From positions 396,302 to 460,301 of the forward strand of contig JACRDN010000019.1 of assembly GCA_016218575.1 (NCBI GenBank): a stretch of 64,000 nucleotides of DNA. The letters are read 5' to 3'. Every line of letters starts with the position of its first letter. Positions within the stretch are counted from its first letter, which is position 1. Below are positions 1-7,457 of this stretch, piece by piece. The notes beneath the pieces are model-generated. The model did not search any database. It was not told the DNA's origin and saw only the letters and a program-made list of their open reading frames with translations. This stretch comes from Elusimicrobiota bacterium (GTDB lineage Bacteria > Elusimicrobiota > Elusimicrobia > UBA1565 > UBA9628). The position numbers were made by a program, and so were the translations under genes.

Positions 1-1
1 C

Positions 2-721
2 ATCGTGCGCCAAGAGCCGCCGCCGGGAACCGTGGTGCGCGAGGGCAAGATCGTCAAGGTCGTGGTGAGCCAAGGCGGCGAGACAGTGCTCACGCCGAGC
101 CTCGTCGGGCTTCCCCTGCGCAATGCCGAGCTTCTCCTAAGGCAGGCCCAGCTCCTTCTGGGCGAGATGAGCGAGGCTTACTCCGTCCGCCAGGAAAAGG
201 GCATAGTGCTTTCCCAGGACCCCAGGCCGGAGGCCAGCGTCGAACGCAACAGCCTGGTCAACGTCGTCGTTTCGGGTGGCCCCGCGCCCGAGGGCGTGCT
301 GCTCATGCCGGATTTCCTGCGCAAGGGCGTGGGCGAGGCCCAGGAGTGGGCCACGGAGAACCAAGTCTCGATTTCCGTCGCCAAGGACATGGGCTCCTTG
401 TTCGCCAACGGCGTCATTCTAAGCCAGAGCCCGGCGCCCGACGCCGTGCTCGGCTCCGGCAGCAAGGTTTCCTTCGTGGTGAGCGGCCGCGAGAAGCAGG
501 GCTCCGAGGGCGTCGCGCCCAGGACCTTCAGCTATGAGCTTCCCAAGGGAGGCTCCCAGAGCCTGGTGCGCATCGTGGTGGTGGACAAATACGGGGAAAG
601 GGAGCTTTTCAACGGCCTGCGCAAGCCGGGAACGCGCATAGACCTGCCCCTCCAGGAAACCGGGGGAGCTCGCCTCAAGATTTTCTTGAACGGGATACTG
701 GCCGAGGAGCGGGATCTTTGA
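2..721 (+). CDS. PASTA-domain protein, 5' truncated by window edge
   Basis: C-terminal part of a protein made of repeated PASTA modules. The reading frame is already open at base 2, so the true start lies upstream. At least three PASTA-like repeats are visible, each ending in a strand of the type VVVSGG or FVVSGR and carrying the typical 'SQxPxPxxxV' core (SQDPRPEASV, SQSPAPDAVL). A tail of about 70 residues rich in beta strands follows. PASTA domains usually bind muropeptides and occur on Ser/Thr kinases or penicillin-binding proteins; no kinase part is visible here. It overlaps rpe by 4 nt and is probably co-transcribed with it and rpsP. Confidence 0.8.
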   Translation: MVRQEPPPGTVVREGKIVKVVVSQGGETVLTPSLVGLPLRNAELLLRQAQLLLGEMSEAYSVRQEKGIVLSQDPRPEASVERNSLVNVVVSGGPAPEGVLLMPDFLRKGVGEAQEWATENQVSISVAKDMGSLFANGVILSQSPAPDAVLGSGSKVSFVVSGREKQGSEGVAPRTFSYELPKGGSQSLVRIVVVDKYGERELFNGLRKPGTRIDLPLQETGGARLKIFLNGILAEERDL

Positions 722-1416
722 CCATGGTCTCCTCGCGCAAGACGGTTCAAATCGTCCCCTCGCTCCTGGCGGCCGACCTCTCGCGGCTGGGGGAGCTGGT
801 GGGGATCGCCCGCGGAGCCGGGGTCGAGTGGGTCTCCGTGGACGTCATGGACGGCCATTTCGTGCCCAATCTCAGCTTCGGGCCAGACCATGTGCGGGCG
901 ATCAAGCGCCTCGGGCCCGTCTATGTGGACGCCCACCTCATGGTGGCCAATCCCGAGAAGGCCGCGCCCTGGTTCATTAAGGCCGGGGCCGACATGATCA
1001 CCTTCCACCTGGAGGCCTGCCCGGACCCGAGGCCCCTGTTGCGGGAGATTCGCGCCCAGGGCGCCAAGGCCGGGCTCGCGGTCAAGCCCGCTACTCCGGC
1101 GCAGGCTTTGCTGGAATTTCTGGGCGAGATGGACTTGGCCCTGGTCATGACCGTGGAACCCGGTTTCGGGGGCGCCAAGTTTCTGGACTCCATGCTCTCC
1201 AAAGTGGAGCTCTTGCGCCGCGCCATAGACCATAAGGGCCTTGACTGCTGGCTCCAGGTGGACGGCGGGATTAATTTGAGCACGATTTCTGCGGCGGCCC
1301 GGGCTGGAGCCGACAGCTTAGTCGCGGGCAGCGCCGTTTTCGCGGCCGCGGATATTCCGGAGGCCCTGCGGGCCTTGCGCAAGGAAGTGGATAGGGAGGA
1401 GAAAAAATGGCAGTAG
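718..1416 (+). CDS. rpe: Ribulose-phosphate 3-epimerase
   Basis: Interconverts D-ribulose 5-phosphate and D-xylulose 5-phosphate in the pentose phosphate pathway (cytosol). Family marks are visible in order: IVPSLLAADLSRL near the N-terminus, VDVMDGHFVPNLSFGP (metal and substrate site), DAHLMV, TFHLEA, and MTVEPGFGGAKF, VDGGIN and AGSAVF near the C-terminus, giving a complete TIM barrel of normal length (about 230 aa). A TTG at 718 overlaps the previous stop (TTGA) and sits 8 nt after GAGGAG; an ATG at 724 is the alternative start. It overlaps rpsP by 10 nt. The split transketolase at 10.9-12.7 kb acts in the same pathway. Confidence 0.95.
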   Translation: MTMVSSRKTVQIVPSLLAADLSRLGELVGIARGAGVEWVSVDVMDGHFVPNLSFGPDHVRAIKRLGPVYVDAHLMVANPEKAAPWFIKAGADMITFHLEACPDPRPLLREIRAQGAKAGLAVKPATPAQALLEFLGEMDLALVMTVEPGFGGAKFLDSMLSKVELLRRAIDHKGLDCWLQVDGGINLSTISAAARAGADSLVAGSAVFAAADIPEALRALRKEVDREEKKWQ

Positions 1417-1664
1417 TCATCAGGTTGCAGCGGACGGGAAAGCCCAAGCAGGCTTATTACCGCGTGGTCGCCATCGAGAAAGCCCGCGGCGCGCAGGGCA
1501 AACCCTTGGAGGTTCTCGGCTCTTATGACCCCAGGGCCCAGAGCGCGGCCAAGAAGATACAGCTCAAAAAGGAACGCTTCGATCATTGGATCAAGAACGG
1601 GGCCCTCCCCTCCGAGACGGTGGCGCACTTGGTCCAAGCGGCTGTCAAGGCCCCGGCGGCGTAG
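1407..1664 (+). CDS. rpsP: 30S ribosomal protein S16
   Basis: Small-subunit ribosomal protein of 85 residues, the normal length. The N-terminus AVVIRLQRTGKPKQAYYR and the following VVAIEKARGAQGKPLEVLGSY block are the family signature. The start is an ATG preceded by GAGGAGAAAAA inside the end of rpe. It heads the classic ribosome-maturation cluster, here rpsP, khpA, trmD, rplS, all on the + strand with short gaps. Confidence 0.97.
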   Translation: MAVVIRLQRTGKPKQAYYRVVAIEKARGAQGKPLEVLGSYDPRAQSAAKKIQLKKERFDHWIKNGALPSETVAHLVQAAVKAPAA

Positions 1665-1680
1665 GAGGCGAGGCCACTCC

Positions 1681-1908
1681 ATGAAAGATCTGGTCGACTT
1701 TCTGGTCAAGCGGCTGGCCGATCATCCCGACAAGGTCGAGATCCATGAGTTCGAGCACGACGGTGTCGCGACTTTCCAGGTCAAGGTGGCTGAGGAGGAC
1801 AAGGGGAAGGTCATCGGCAAGCAGGGCAAGGTGATCAAGGCGGTGAGAACCTTGGTTTTCGCCGCGGCCGCCAAGGCTGGAAAAAGGGCGATTGTGGAGG
1901 TAAGCTGA
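1681..1908 (+). CDS. khpA: KH-domain RNA-binding protein KhpA (YlqC family)
   Basis: A 75-residue single KH domain. The RNA-binding loop is seen as GKVIGKQGKVIKAVRTL, followed by the helix FAAAAKAGKRAIVEV. KhpA proteins bind RNA broadly and in some bacteria pair with KhpB (Jag). The ATG at 1681 was chosen over a longer upstream frame because that frame only reads rpsP out of phase and because homologues begin MKDLVDFLVKRL-like. It lies 16 nt after rpsP and 25 nt before trmD. Confidence 0.92.
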   Translation: MKDLVDFLVKRLADHPDKVEIHEFEHDGVATFQVKVAEEDKGKVIGKQGKVIKAVRTLVFAAAAKAGKRAIVEVS

Positions 1909-1933
1909 TGCTCCGAACGGAGCGCCCAGGGTC

Positions 1934-2626
1934 ATGAAAATAGATTTCATCACGCTTTTCAAGCCTATGTTCGCGGAGGTCCTTGCCTCCAGCATCATGG
2001 GCCGCGCTCGGGAGAAAGGCTTGGTGAGCTTCGGATTCTCGAACCCGCGGGATTTTTCGCGCGACAAGCATAAGCGCGTGGATGACAGGCCCTACGGCGG
2101 CGGGCCGGGCATGCTGCTCAAGGCCGGTCCGGTCGCGGCCGCCATCAAGAGCGTGGCCAAGCATTCGAGCTGGGTGGTCTACCTGTCCCCGCATGGGGCC
2201 CCCTTCAGCGCCCGCGCCGCCCAACGCCTGTCCAAGGAGCGCCATTTGATCCTGGTCTGCGGGCATTACGAGGGGGTGGATGCGCGGCTGTCGAGCCTTT
2301 TCGACGAGGAGATTTCGATAGGGGACTACGTTTTGACCGGAGGCGAGCTTCCCGCCATGGTCGTGGCGGACGCCGCGGTCCGGCTTATCCCCGGCGTGCT
2401 CAAGAGCGAGGAGACGGTCCGATGCGAGTCCTTTTCCCTCCCCGGCCTAGAGCATCCGCAGTACACCAGGCCCCGGAGTTGGAGGGGCAGGAAGGTCCCG
2501 GGAGTCCTTCTCTCCGGGGACCATGGGAAAATCTCGGCTTGGAAGGAGCGCGCCTCCAGGCGCCTGACTCTCAAGAAGCGGCCCGATTTGTTGCCGGGAA
2601 ATCGCATCAGCACAATCAAACAGTGA
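1934..2626 (+). CDS. trmD: tRNA (guanine-N1-)-methyltransferase TrmD
   Basis: SPOUT-class methyltransferase that makes m1G37 in tRNAs reading CNN codons, preventing +1 frameshifting. Visible motifs are [13 protein letters not shown] at the start, [24 protein letters not shown], the trefoil-knot segment [17 protein letters not shown] with LIPGVL, and [10 protein letters not shown]. Length (230 aa) is normal. rimM, which usually lies between khpA and trmD, is absent here. Followed after 11 nt by rplS. Confidence 0.97.
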   Translation: MKIDFITLFKPMFAEVLASSIMGRAREKGLVSFGFSNPRDFSRDKHKRVDDRPYGGGPGMLLKAGPVAAAIKSVAKHSSWVVYLSPHGAPFSARAAQRLSKERHLILVCGHYEGVDARLSSLFDEEISIGDYVLTGGELPAMVVADAAVRLIPGVLKSEETVRCESFSLPGLEHPQYTRPRSWRGRKVPGVLLSGDHGKISAWKERASRRLTLKKRPDLLPGNRISTIKQ

Positions 2627-2637
2627 CGGAGGAGAAG

Positions 2638-3174
2638 ATGGCGGCAGAACAGTTGGACAAGAAGAAATCCGTTCCCGAGTTTCGGCCCGGGGACACGGTC
2701 AGGGTTCACATCAAGGTCATCGAAGGCGACAGCGAGCGCGTACAGGCTTTCGAGGGCACCGTGATCAGCCGGCGGGGAAGCGGCGCGTCCCAGACTTTCA
2801 CGGTGCGCAAGGTTTCCTTTGGAGTGGGCGTGGAAAGGACCTTCCCGGTTTCCTCTCCCCATATCGCGCAGATCGAGCTTGTCAAAAGCGGCCGCGTGCG
2901 CCGCGCCAGGCTTTATTACCTGCGCGCTTTGACCGGGAAAGCCGCTCGCCTGGCCGAAGAGGACTCGCGCCCCGCTGGCGGCAAGGACTCCGAGAAGTCT
3001 TCCGGCTCCTCCTCCGTTCCTCCTCCGGCTTCCGGTTCCGCGCCCCAGAGCCCCAAGGGGGAGGCTTCCGCAAGGCAAGCCCCGTCCCAGTCCGCCCAGC
3101 CGGCGGCCGTTTCCAAGACCCGCTCCGCTCCGGTTCAGGGCCTGGCCCAGGCGGTGGCGGCGGCCGCTTATTAA
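2638..3174 (+). CDS. rplS: 50S ribosomal protein L19 with low-complexity C-terminal tail
   Basis: Large-subunit protein at the subunit interface. Residues 1 to about 115 are ordinary L19 ([57 protein letters not shown]). A tail of about 60 residues rich in Ser, Pro, Ala and Gln follows, making 178 aa against the usual 115-130. The ATG at 2638 has GGAGGAG just upstream; the longer upstream frame is trmD read out of phase. The tail is not needed for the fold and may be disordered. Confidence 0.95.
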   Translation: MAAEQLDKKKSVPEFRPGDTVRVHIKVIEGDSERVQAFEGTVISRRGSGASQTFTVRKVSFGVGVERTFPVSSPHIAQIELVKSGRVRRARLYYLRALTGKAARLAEEDSRPAGGKDSEKSSGSSSVPPPASGSAPQSPKGEASARQAPSQSAQPAAVSKTRSAPVQGLAQAVAAAAY

Positions 3175-3180
3175 GCGGCC

Positions 3181-3819
3181 TTGGGCCCAGGGGGGCTGCG
3201 CGCTTTCGATGATAGGATTCGCCGCGGGCGCGGCCGGAAACTGCTGATAGGCGTCGATGAGGCCGGCCGAGGCCCCTTGGCCGGCCCGGTGGTCGTGGCG
3301 GCCGTCGGGCTTGGCCCTGGCGGCCTCGGGGCCCTGGCCGAGGTGAGGGATTCCAAGATTCTCTCCGCCGAGCGCCGTGAGTCCCTTTTTCCACTCATCC
3401 GCGCCCGAGCCGCGGCCATTTCCCTGGCTTGGGCTTTCCCCCGCCGCATCGAGACGGACAATATCCTGGCCGCGACCCTCTCCGCCATGGGCCGGGCCGC
3501 GGCGCGCCTTCCAGGGGACGCCCTGGTCCTGGTGGACGGCGACAAGGCGATACCGGGACTTGCCCGGCCCCAAATGGCCATAGTGGGCGGCGACGATCTC
3601 TCCTTGGCTATCGCGTGCGCCAGCGTGGTGGCCAAGGTCGTTCGCGACCGCTGGATGAGGCGCTTGGACCGCCGCTATCCCGGCTACGGCCTGGCCCGGC
3701 ACAAGGGCTACTGCACCCCGGAGCACGTCAAGGCCTTGGAGGCCTTGGGCCCGAGTCCGGCCCACCGCGCCACTTTCGAGCCGGTGAGAGCCCTGCTTGC
3801 GGCGCGCCGCGCGCCGTGA
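3181..3819 (+). CDS. rnhB: Ribonuclease HII
   Basis: Cleaves RNA in RNA-DNA hybrids and removes misincorporated ribonucleotides. The catalytic Asp/Glu motif is GVDEAGRGPLAGPV; further conserved blocks are RDSKIL, VDGDK, ASVVAKVVRDR and the C-terminal HKGYCTPEH. Length is 212 aa, normal for the family. The TTG at 3181 starts 6 nt after the rplS stop and is the best start seen; no ATG lies upstream in frame. Overlaps yraN by 4 nt. Confidence 0.94.
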   Translation: MGPGGLRAFDDRIRRGRGRKLLIGVDEAGRGPLAGPVVVAAVGLGPGGLGALAEVRDSKILSAERRESLFPLIRARAAAISLAWAFPRRIETDNILAATLSAMGRAAARLPGDALVLVDGDKAIPGLARPQMAIVGGDDLSLAIACASVVAKVVRDRWMRRLDRRYPGYGLARHKGYCTPEHVKALEALGPSPAHRATFEPVRALLAARRAP

Positions 3820-4169
3820 GCCGCTCTGCCGGAGCCGAGGCCGAGGCGGCGGCGGCGCGCTACTTGACGGGGCTCGGCTACGAGATACTCGATAGGAATT
3901 TCCGCGGCAGGTTCGGAGAGATCGACATCATCGCCCAGGACGGGGAGGCCATCGTCTTCGTCGAGGTCCGGGCCCGCTCGGACTGCCGCTTCGGCGCCCC
4001 GGAGGAGACGGTGGGCCCGGCCAAGAGAAGAAAAATAATAAAGACGGCTCTCCTCTATCTGCAATCCCGCGGGATTGCAGACGACACCCTCGCGCGCTTC
4101 GACGTGATCGCGATTGAGTCAGGCCGCATCAACCACATCCCCGGGGCTTTCGAGGTGGAGGGTCATTGA
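3816..4169 (+). CDS. yraN: YraN/UPF0102 family nuclease-like protein
   Basis: A 117-residue protein with the restriction-endonuclease-like core of UPF0102: AAARYLTGLGYEILDRNFR, then GEIDIIAQDGEAIVFVEVRAR, holding the acidic residues and the E-x-K/R-like motif. The cellular role of the family is not settled; it typically follows rnhB, as here. The GTG at 3816 overlaps the rnhB stop (GTGA). The 3' end overlaps the convergent OmpA-like gene by 7 nt. Confidence 0.9.
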   Translation: MSRSAGAEAEAAAARYLTGLGYEILDRNFRGRFGEIDIIAQDGEAIVFVEVRARSDCRFGAPEETVGPAKRRKIIKTALLYLQSRGIADDTLARFDVIAIESGRINHIPGAFEVEGH

Positions 4170-4993
4170 GCCTCGCACGTCAATGCCGCTCCCCTCTCGC
4201 CGGGTTCTTCCGTTTCGAGGCGCAGGCGCTTGGCATTGACGAGGAGTTTGCTTGCGAGGTAGTGCTGCAGCAGGCGCGCGCGGCCCCGCGCCAGCCGGCC
4301 ATGAGGCGCTTCGTGGTGGAGGCGAAGAGAGTAGCGGCCGGCCAGCCTCAGGCGGTCCGCCAGGGCCTCGAGATACACGGCGGCGCCGGGGCCAAATTCA
4401 GCCTTGCCCGCCGCAAATAGCGCCGAGGTCGCGATTTCAAACCGGCTTCGGCCCAAGGGATCCCTGAGTTCCAGGGATTTGAAGGAGACGGGGCGGCTGG
4501 CCAGGATGAAATCCTTTCCGCCCTTTTTACCGTGGAACTTGAAATGGTAGCTTCGACTTACCTTGACGGCGAGGCTCCCTCCCGAGCTGTAGCCGTCCCA
4601 TTCCAGGGCCTCGGCGAGACTGCCCTGGCCGCTCGTCTCCCACACGGGAGTGCGGCCCTCGAACACCTGGAAGGTCCAGCTATTATGAGGAAGAGTCACG
4701 GCTTCGGGCCTCAAGGCCAGGAACGGCGGCCCGGGAAACGGCTCTCGCGAGTCCTGGGGGCTGGCCTCCAGTTCCGGAGCGAATGACTCCGCGGGCGAGC
4801 GCAATATCTCGAGGGAGCGGATCACTTCGTCCACGAGGGGTTCGTTGGGCCTTGGTCCCGGCAAGTCTAGCCGCGGCCCGGAGGCTTTTCCCTTGACCTG
4901 GATTTCCTCCCTCATCTCGGTCTCTGGCGGTTTTTTTCCGGCCTGGGCCCGGACCGCGGCCCAAGCCAGCGCCGAGAGGAGAAAAAAGGTCAT
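4163..4993 (-). CDS. Secreted OmpA-like (Pal-like) protein
   Basis: A 276-residue exported protein, last gene of the TonB/ExbBD-like unit. The ATG at 4993 overlaps the exbD stop and gives a short Sec signal peptide (MTFFLLSALAWAAVRAQA). The C-terminal 80 residues resemble an OmpA peptidoglycan-binding fold: ALFAAGKAEFGPGAAVYLEALADRL, then RGRARLLQHYLASKLL and KRLRLETEEP. The canonical D and R contacts of Pal are not clear, so the call is by pattern and context. The middle (about 70-180) has no family I recognise. By position it could supply the outer-membrane or peptidoglycan anchor of a Tol-like machine. Confidence 0.6.
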   Translation of the reverse strand: MTFFLLSALAWAAVRAQAGKKPPETEMREEIQVKGKASGPRLDLPGPRPNEPLVDEVIRSLEILRSPAESFAPELEASPQDSREPFPGPPFLALRPEAVTLPHNSWTFQVFEGRTPVWETSGQGSLAEALEWDGYSSGGSLAVKVSRSYHFKFHGKKGGKDFILASRPVSFKSLELRDPLGRSRFEIATSALFAAGKAEFGPGAAVYLEALADRLRLAGRYSLRLHHEAPHGRLARGRARLLQHYLASKLLVNAKRLRLETEEPGERGAALTCEAQ

Positions 4994-5415
4994 TGCCGAG
5001 GCTCGGTGGCCATGGCCATCCGCTTGGCCCCGGCCGCCTTGGCGGCCTTGAGCAGCCTCTGGACGAAGCGGTAGGTCACGCTCCTGTCCACTCGCAGAAG
5101 CACCGCGGCCTCTGGGTGTTTTTCGATCTCGGCCCTCAAGGCTTGGTTTAGCCCCGCCCAATCCGTCTCCTCGGCGCGGACCGAGAGCCGTCCCTCCCGG
5201 GTGTAGGTCACGGCGATCGAGTCCTCGCTAGAGGCCGCGGAGCGGGTCCCGGGCAGATGGATGGGCCAGTTCGGATAGGAGAGAAGGGGTGCCGTCACGA
5301 ATAGGATGACAAGCAGAACCAAGGAAATATCGATGACCGGGATGATGTTGACATCGGTCACTGGCTCGGCTTCAGTTTGGCTCTGCCGGAGCTTGAGCAG
5401 GGGGTATTGGGCCAT
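4990..5415 (-). CDS. exbD: ExbD/TolR family protein (second copy)
   Basis: 141 aa: short cytosolic N-terminus, one transmembrane helix with the proton-relay Asp (VTDVNIIPVIDISLVLLVILFV), then a periplasmic domain ending in a Gly/Ala/Lys-rich helix. Works with the ExbB-type channel at 5863-6498 to couple proton flow to TonB/TolA-type proteins. Overlaps the first exbD by 44 nt and the OmpA-like gene by 4 nt. Having two ExbD paralogues in one unit suggests a heteromeric stator. Confidence 0.92.
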   Translation of the reverse strand: MAQYPLLKLRQSQTEAEPVTDVNIIPVIDISLVLLVILFVTAPLLSYPNWPIHLPGTRSAASSEDSIAVTYTREGRLSVRAEETDWAGLNQALRAEIEKHPEAAVLLRVDRSVTYRFVQRLLKAAKAAGAKRMAMATEPRQ

Positions 5416-5866
5416 TATCAGAGGGATCCTCGGTCTGCACCAAAGCCACGGACTCGGCTCCGCAGGACTTGATTAGCTCAAGGGTGTGCAGGACCTGGCC
5501 GTGGGGCACGTCGAGGTGCGGGGTCAAGAACACCTTGCGCTCGGCGCGCCGCGCGAGCTCCGCCTGCAGGAATTGGCGCAGCTCGCCGGGGCCGGCGAAT
5601 CTCCTGCCCCCCGCCTGGAGGCCTTCCGGGGTCAACGAGACCGACAGGACCGGCTCCGCGTCCTGGGGCGCTGGCGGAGCCGAGGAGAGCTCCGCCGGGG
5701 CCCGGGCGGGCCGGCCTGCGGTTTTGACCTGGAGCATGGACTGAGTCATCATCGGAGACAGGAGCAGGAGGATGATCAAGAGCACCAAGGAGACGTCCGC
5801 CAAGGGAACGATGTTAACGTCGCTGATCTCGCGCAGGGGCTCGGCATGAGAAAACGGGAGGCTCAC
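5372..5866 (-). CDS. exbD: ExbD/TolR family protein (first copy)
   Basis: 164 aa. The single N-terminal membrane helix contains the conserved Asp (SDVNIVPLADVSLVLLIILLLL). A proline/alanine linker and a periplasmic domain follow (SVSLTPEGLQAGG, VFLTPHLDVPHGQVLHTLELIK). The GTG at 5866 overlaps the exbB stop (GTGA) and has AGAGGAGAGAGG upstream. The C-terminal 15 residues are encoded in the overlap with the next exbD. Confidence 0.92.
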   Translation of the reverse strand: MSLPFSHAEPLREISDVNIVPLADVSLVLLIILLLLSPMMTQSMLQVKTAGRPARAPAELSSAPPAPQDAEPVLSVSLTPEGLQAGGRRFAGPGELRQFLQAELARRAERKVFLTPHLDVPHGQVLHTLELIKSCGAESVALVQTEDPSDNGPIPPAQAPAEPN

Positions 5867-6498
5867 GGCCTCTCTCCTCTTTGGCGCGTTCGGGAAAGCA
5901 GCCCGGCCAGCTCGAAAACCCACAGGTCCGCGGTGCTCAGGCGCTGGCGCGCGGAAAGGGTGAAGTAATTGTAGAACACAGCGCTCATCACGGCCACGCC
6001 GATCCCGGCGGCCGTGGCCACCAAGGCCTCCGAGATTCCTGCCGCGACCACGGCCGGCCCCCCCGCCCCGGCCACCGAGAGGTCGTGGAAGGCGCGCATG
6101 ATGCCGAGCACGGTGCCCATGAGGCCAATCAAGGGAGAGATGAAGCTGGCCGTGCCGAACAGGCCGACCCGTCGGCTCAAGGCCATCTGCATCCTTTGGC
6201 GATGGAGCTGGAAGGCCTCGATGAGCGCCTCGGTGTCGGGCTCGGGCAGGCTCAAGAGTCGCTCGAAGGCCTCGCCCATGGGCTCGCGCGAGAAGCGGCA
6301 GACTCCCAAGGCTTCCGCCAGGTCTCCCGCCTCCAGGCAATTCTTGATCCGCTCCCAGAGAGAGTGCGGCATGCGCTGCGCTACCCAAAACACGTAGAGC
6401 CGCTCCAAGGCCTGGGCCAGGACTATGATGGAAAGAACGAACAGTATCGGCATGGCCACGCTCGTGCGCAGCATCTGGGCCAGGCTCATTTCTGTCAT
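5863..6498 (-). CDS. exbB: ExbB/TolQ/MotA-type proton channel
   Basis: 211 aa with three membrane segments: residues about 14-34 (AMPILFVLSIIVLAQALERL), and the paired helices around GLFGTASFISPLIGLMGTVLGIM and ISEALVATAAGIGVAVMSAVFYNYF, which are the ExbB/TolQ hallmark including the pore-lining Thr. The cytosolic loop carries CLEAGDLAEALGVCR and FERLLSL. Forms the inner-membrane proton channel with the two ExbD proteins. Overlaps its neighbours by 4 nt on both sides. Confidence 0.95.
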   Translation of the reverse strand: MTEMSLAQMLRTSVAMPILFVLSIIVLAQALERLYVFWVAQRMPHSLWERIKNCLEAGDLAEALGVCRFSREPMGEAFERLLSLPEPDTEALIEAFQLHRQRMQMALSRRVGLFGTASFISPLIGLMGTVLGIMRAFHDLSVAGAGGPAVVAAGISEALVATAAGIGVAVMSAVFYNYFTLSARQRLSTADLWVFELAGLLSRTRQRGERP

Positions 6499-7409
6499 GG
6501 AAGGAAGGGCCTCTTCTTATAGACCAGGGCGTACGTCCCGTCCGCCAGGCGCGCGGGGCCGGGGTCGGCGATGAGCCCTTCCCCGGGGTTGGAGCGCACG
6601 GCCACTCCCTCCGCCTGGAAAGCGAGGCCGTCCCGGGAAATCAAGGCGAGAATGCCCCCCGGCCCGTTCACGTAAAGCCGCACCCGGCCGTCGGGAAGGA
6701 CCAGGGCTCCGGGGATGCCGGGGGCCGGAAAGCGAACCCCGGGGTCTCTGGAGAAGGACAGGCAGTCCTTGGAACTGGCCGAGAGCACTCGCCCCCGGTC
6801 GGGCCCGGCATGGACCGGGAAATACATCCGGCAGGCCCCGCTCGGCAGGCGCACGACGTCGGGGTCGGTCAGCCCCTCGTGGCTGAAGCGCAGGCCCGGC
6901 TCCTCCTCGAAATTCATCCCGTCCTTGGAAACGGCCGAGCGAACCTCATGCGGTCCCTCGGCCAGGGCCGGATCGCGCGGCCCCTGCCCGGGAGGAGGAG
7001 GGCTCGAGGCGAAATAGTATAGCCGGACGCGCCCATCCTCGAGCGCGACCGGGTCGGGATCCACGGCTTTGAGGGCAGAGAGGGCCTTGATGCGCGCTCT
7101 TCTTCTCGAGAAGCTCTTGCCCCCGTCCTCGGAAACCGCCAGCCCCAAGCCCTCGGGGGAGCGCGGGTCGGAGAAATCCACGAAGTACACGAGCATCCGC
7201 CCGTCCCTCAATACCGCGAGGTCGGGAACCGAGGCCTGGCGCAAAATTCTGCGCCGGCCCTCGAACGTGAGCCCGTCGCGCGAGAATGCGATCCAGGTCT
7301 CGTCGTTGAAAGGGCCCTGGGGCATGCCCGGGGGAGGCCCGAATTGGGCCCGGAGCGGCAGGGCTAGGCCCAGGCTCGCGAGCGCGAAGAAAAACCTCGG
7401 GGGCTTCAT
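6495..7409 (-). CDS. Secreted beta-propeller (sialidase / GH43-like fold)
   Basis: 304 aa with a Sec signal (MKPPRFFFALASLGLALPLRA). Repeated blades of the kind found in five-bladed propellers are visible: FSRDGLTFEG, AVSEDGGKSFSRRR, AVSKDGMNFEEE, SASSKDCLSFSRDP and LISRDGLAFQAEG, interleaved with VPDLAVLRDGRMLVYF, VDPDPVALEDGRVRLYYF and TDPDVVRLPSGACRMYF. These are Asp-box-like, but no sialidase catalytic set can be assigned. It sits between a TPR gene and exbB, where classical tol operons carry the propeller TolB and the TPR CpoB, so a structural role is as likely as a hydrolase. Confidence 0.65.
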   Translation of the reverse strand: MKPPRFFFALASLGLALPLRAQFGPPPGMPQGPFNDETWIAFSRDGLTFEGRRRILRQASVPDLAVLRDGRMLVYFVDFSDPRSPEGLGLAVSEDGGKSFSRRRARIKALSALKAVDPDPVALEDGRVRLYYFASSPPPPGQGPRDPALAEGPHEVRSAVSKDGMNFEEEPGLRFSHEGLTDPDVVRLPSGACRMYFPVHAGPDRGRVLSASSKDCLSFSRDPGVRFPAPGIPGALVLPDGRVRLYVNGPGGILALISRDGLAFQAEGVAVRSNPGEGLIADPGPARLADGTYALVYKKRPFLP

Positions 7410-7457
7410 AGCTTGGAAGTATAGAAGGCCGGTCCTTTTCGCGCAAGGGCCGCTATT

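Noticed and set aside
532-1233. Long open frames on the opposite strand of core genes
   Set aside because: GC-rich DNA gives many long antisense frames; these have no motifs, run across known genes and show Arg/Gly/Pro-rich shadow composition.
6495-7409. Active sialidase
   Set aside because: Asp-box-like blades are present, but the Arg triad, Tyr/Glu pair and Asp of sialidases could not be placed.
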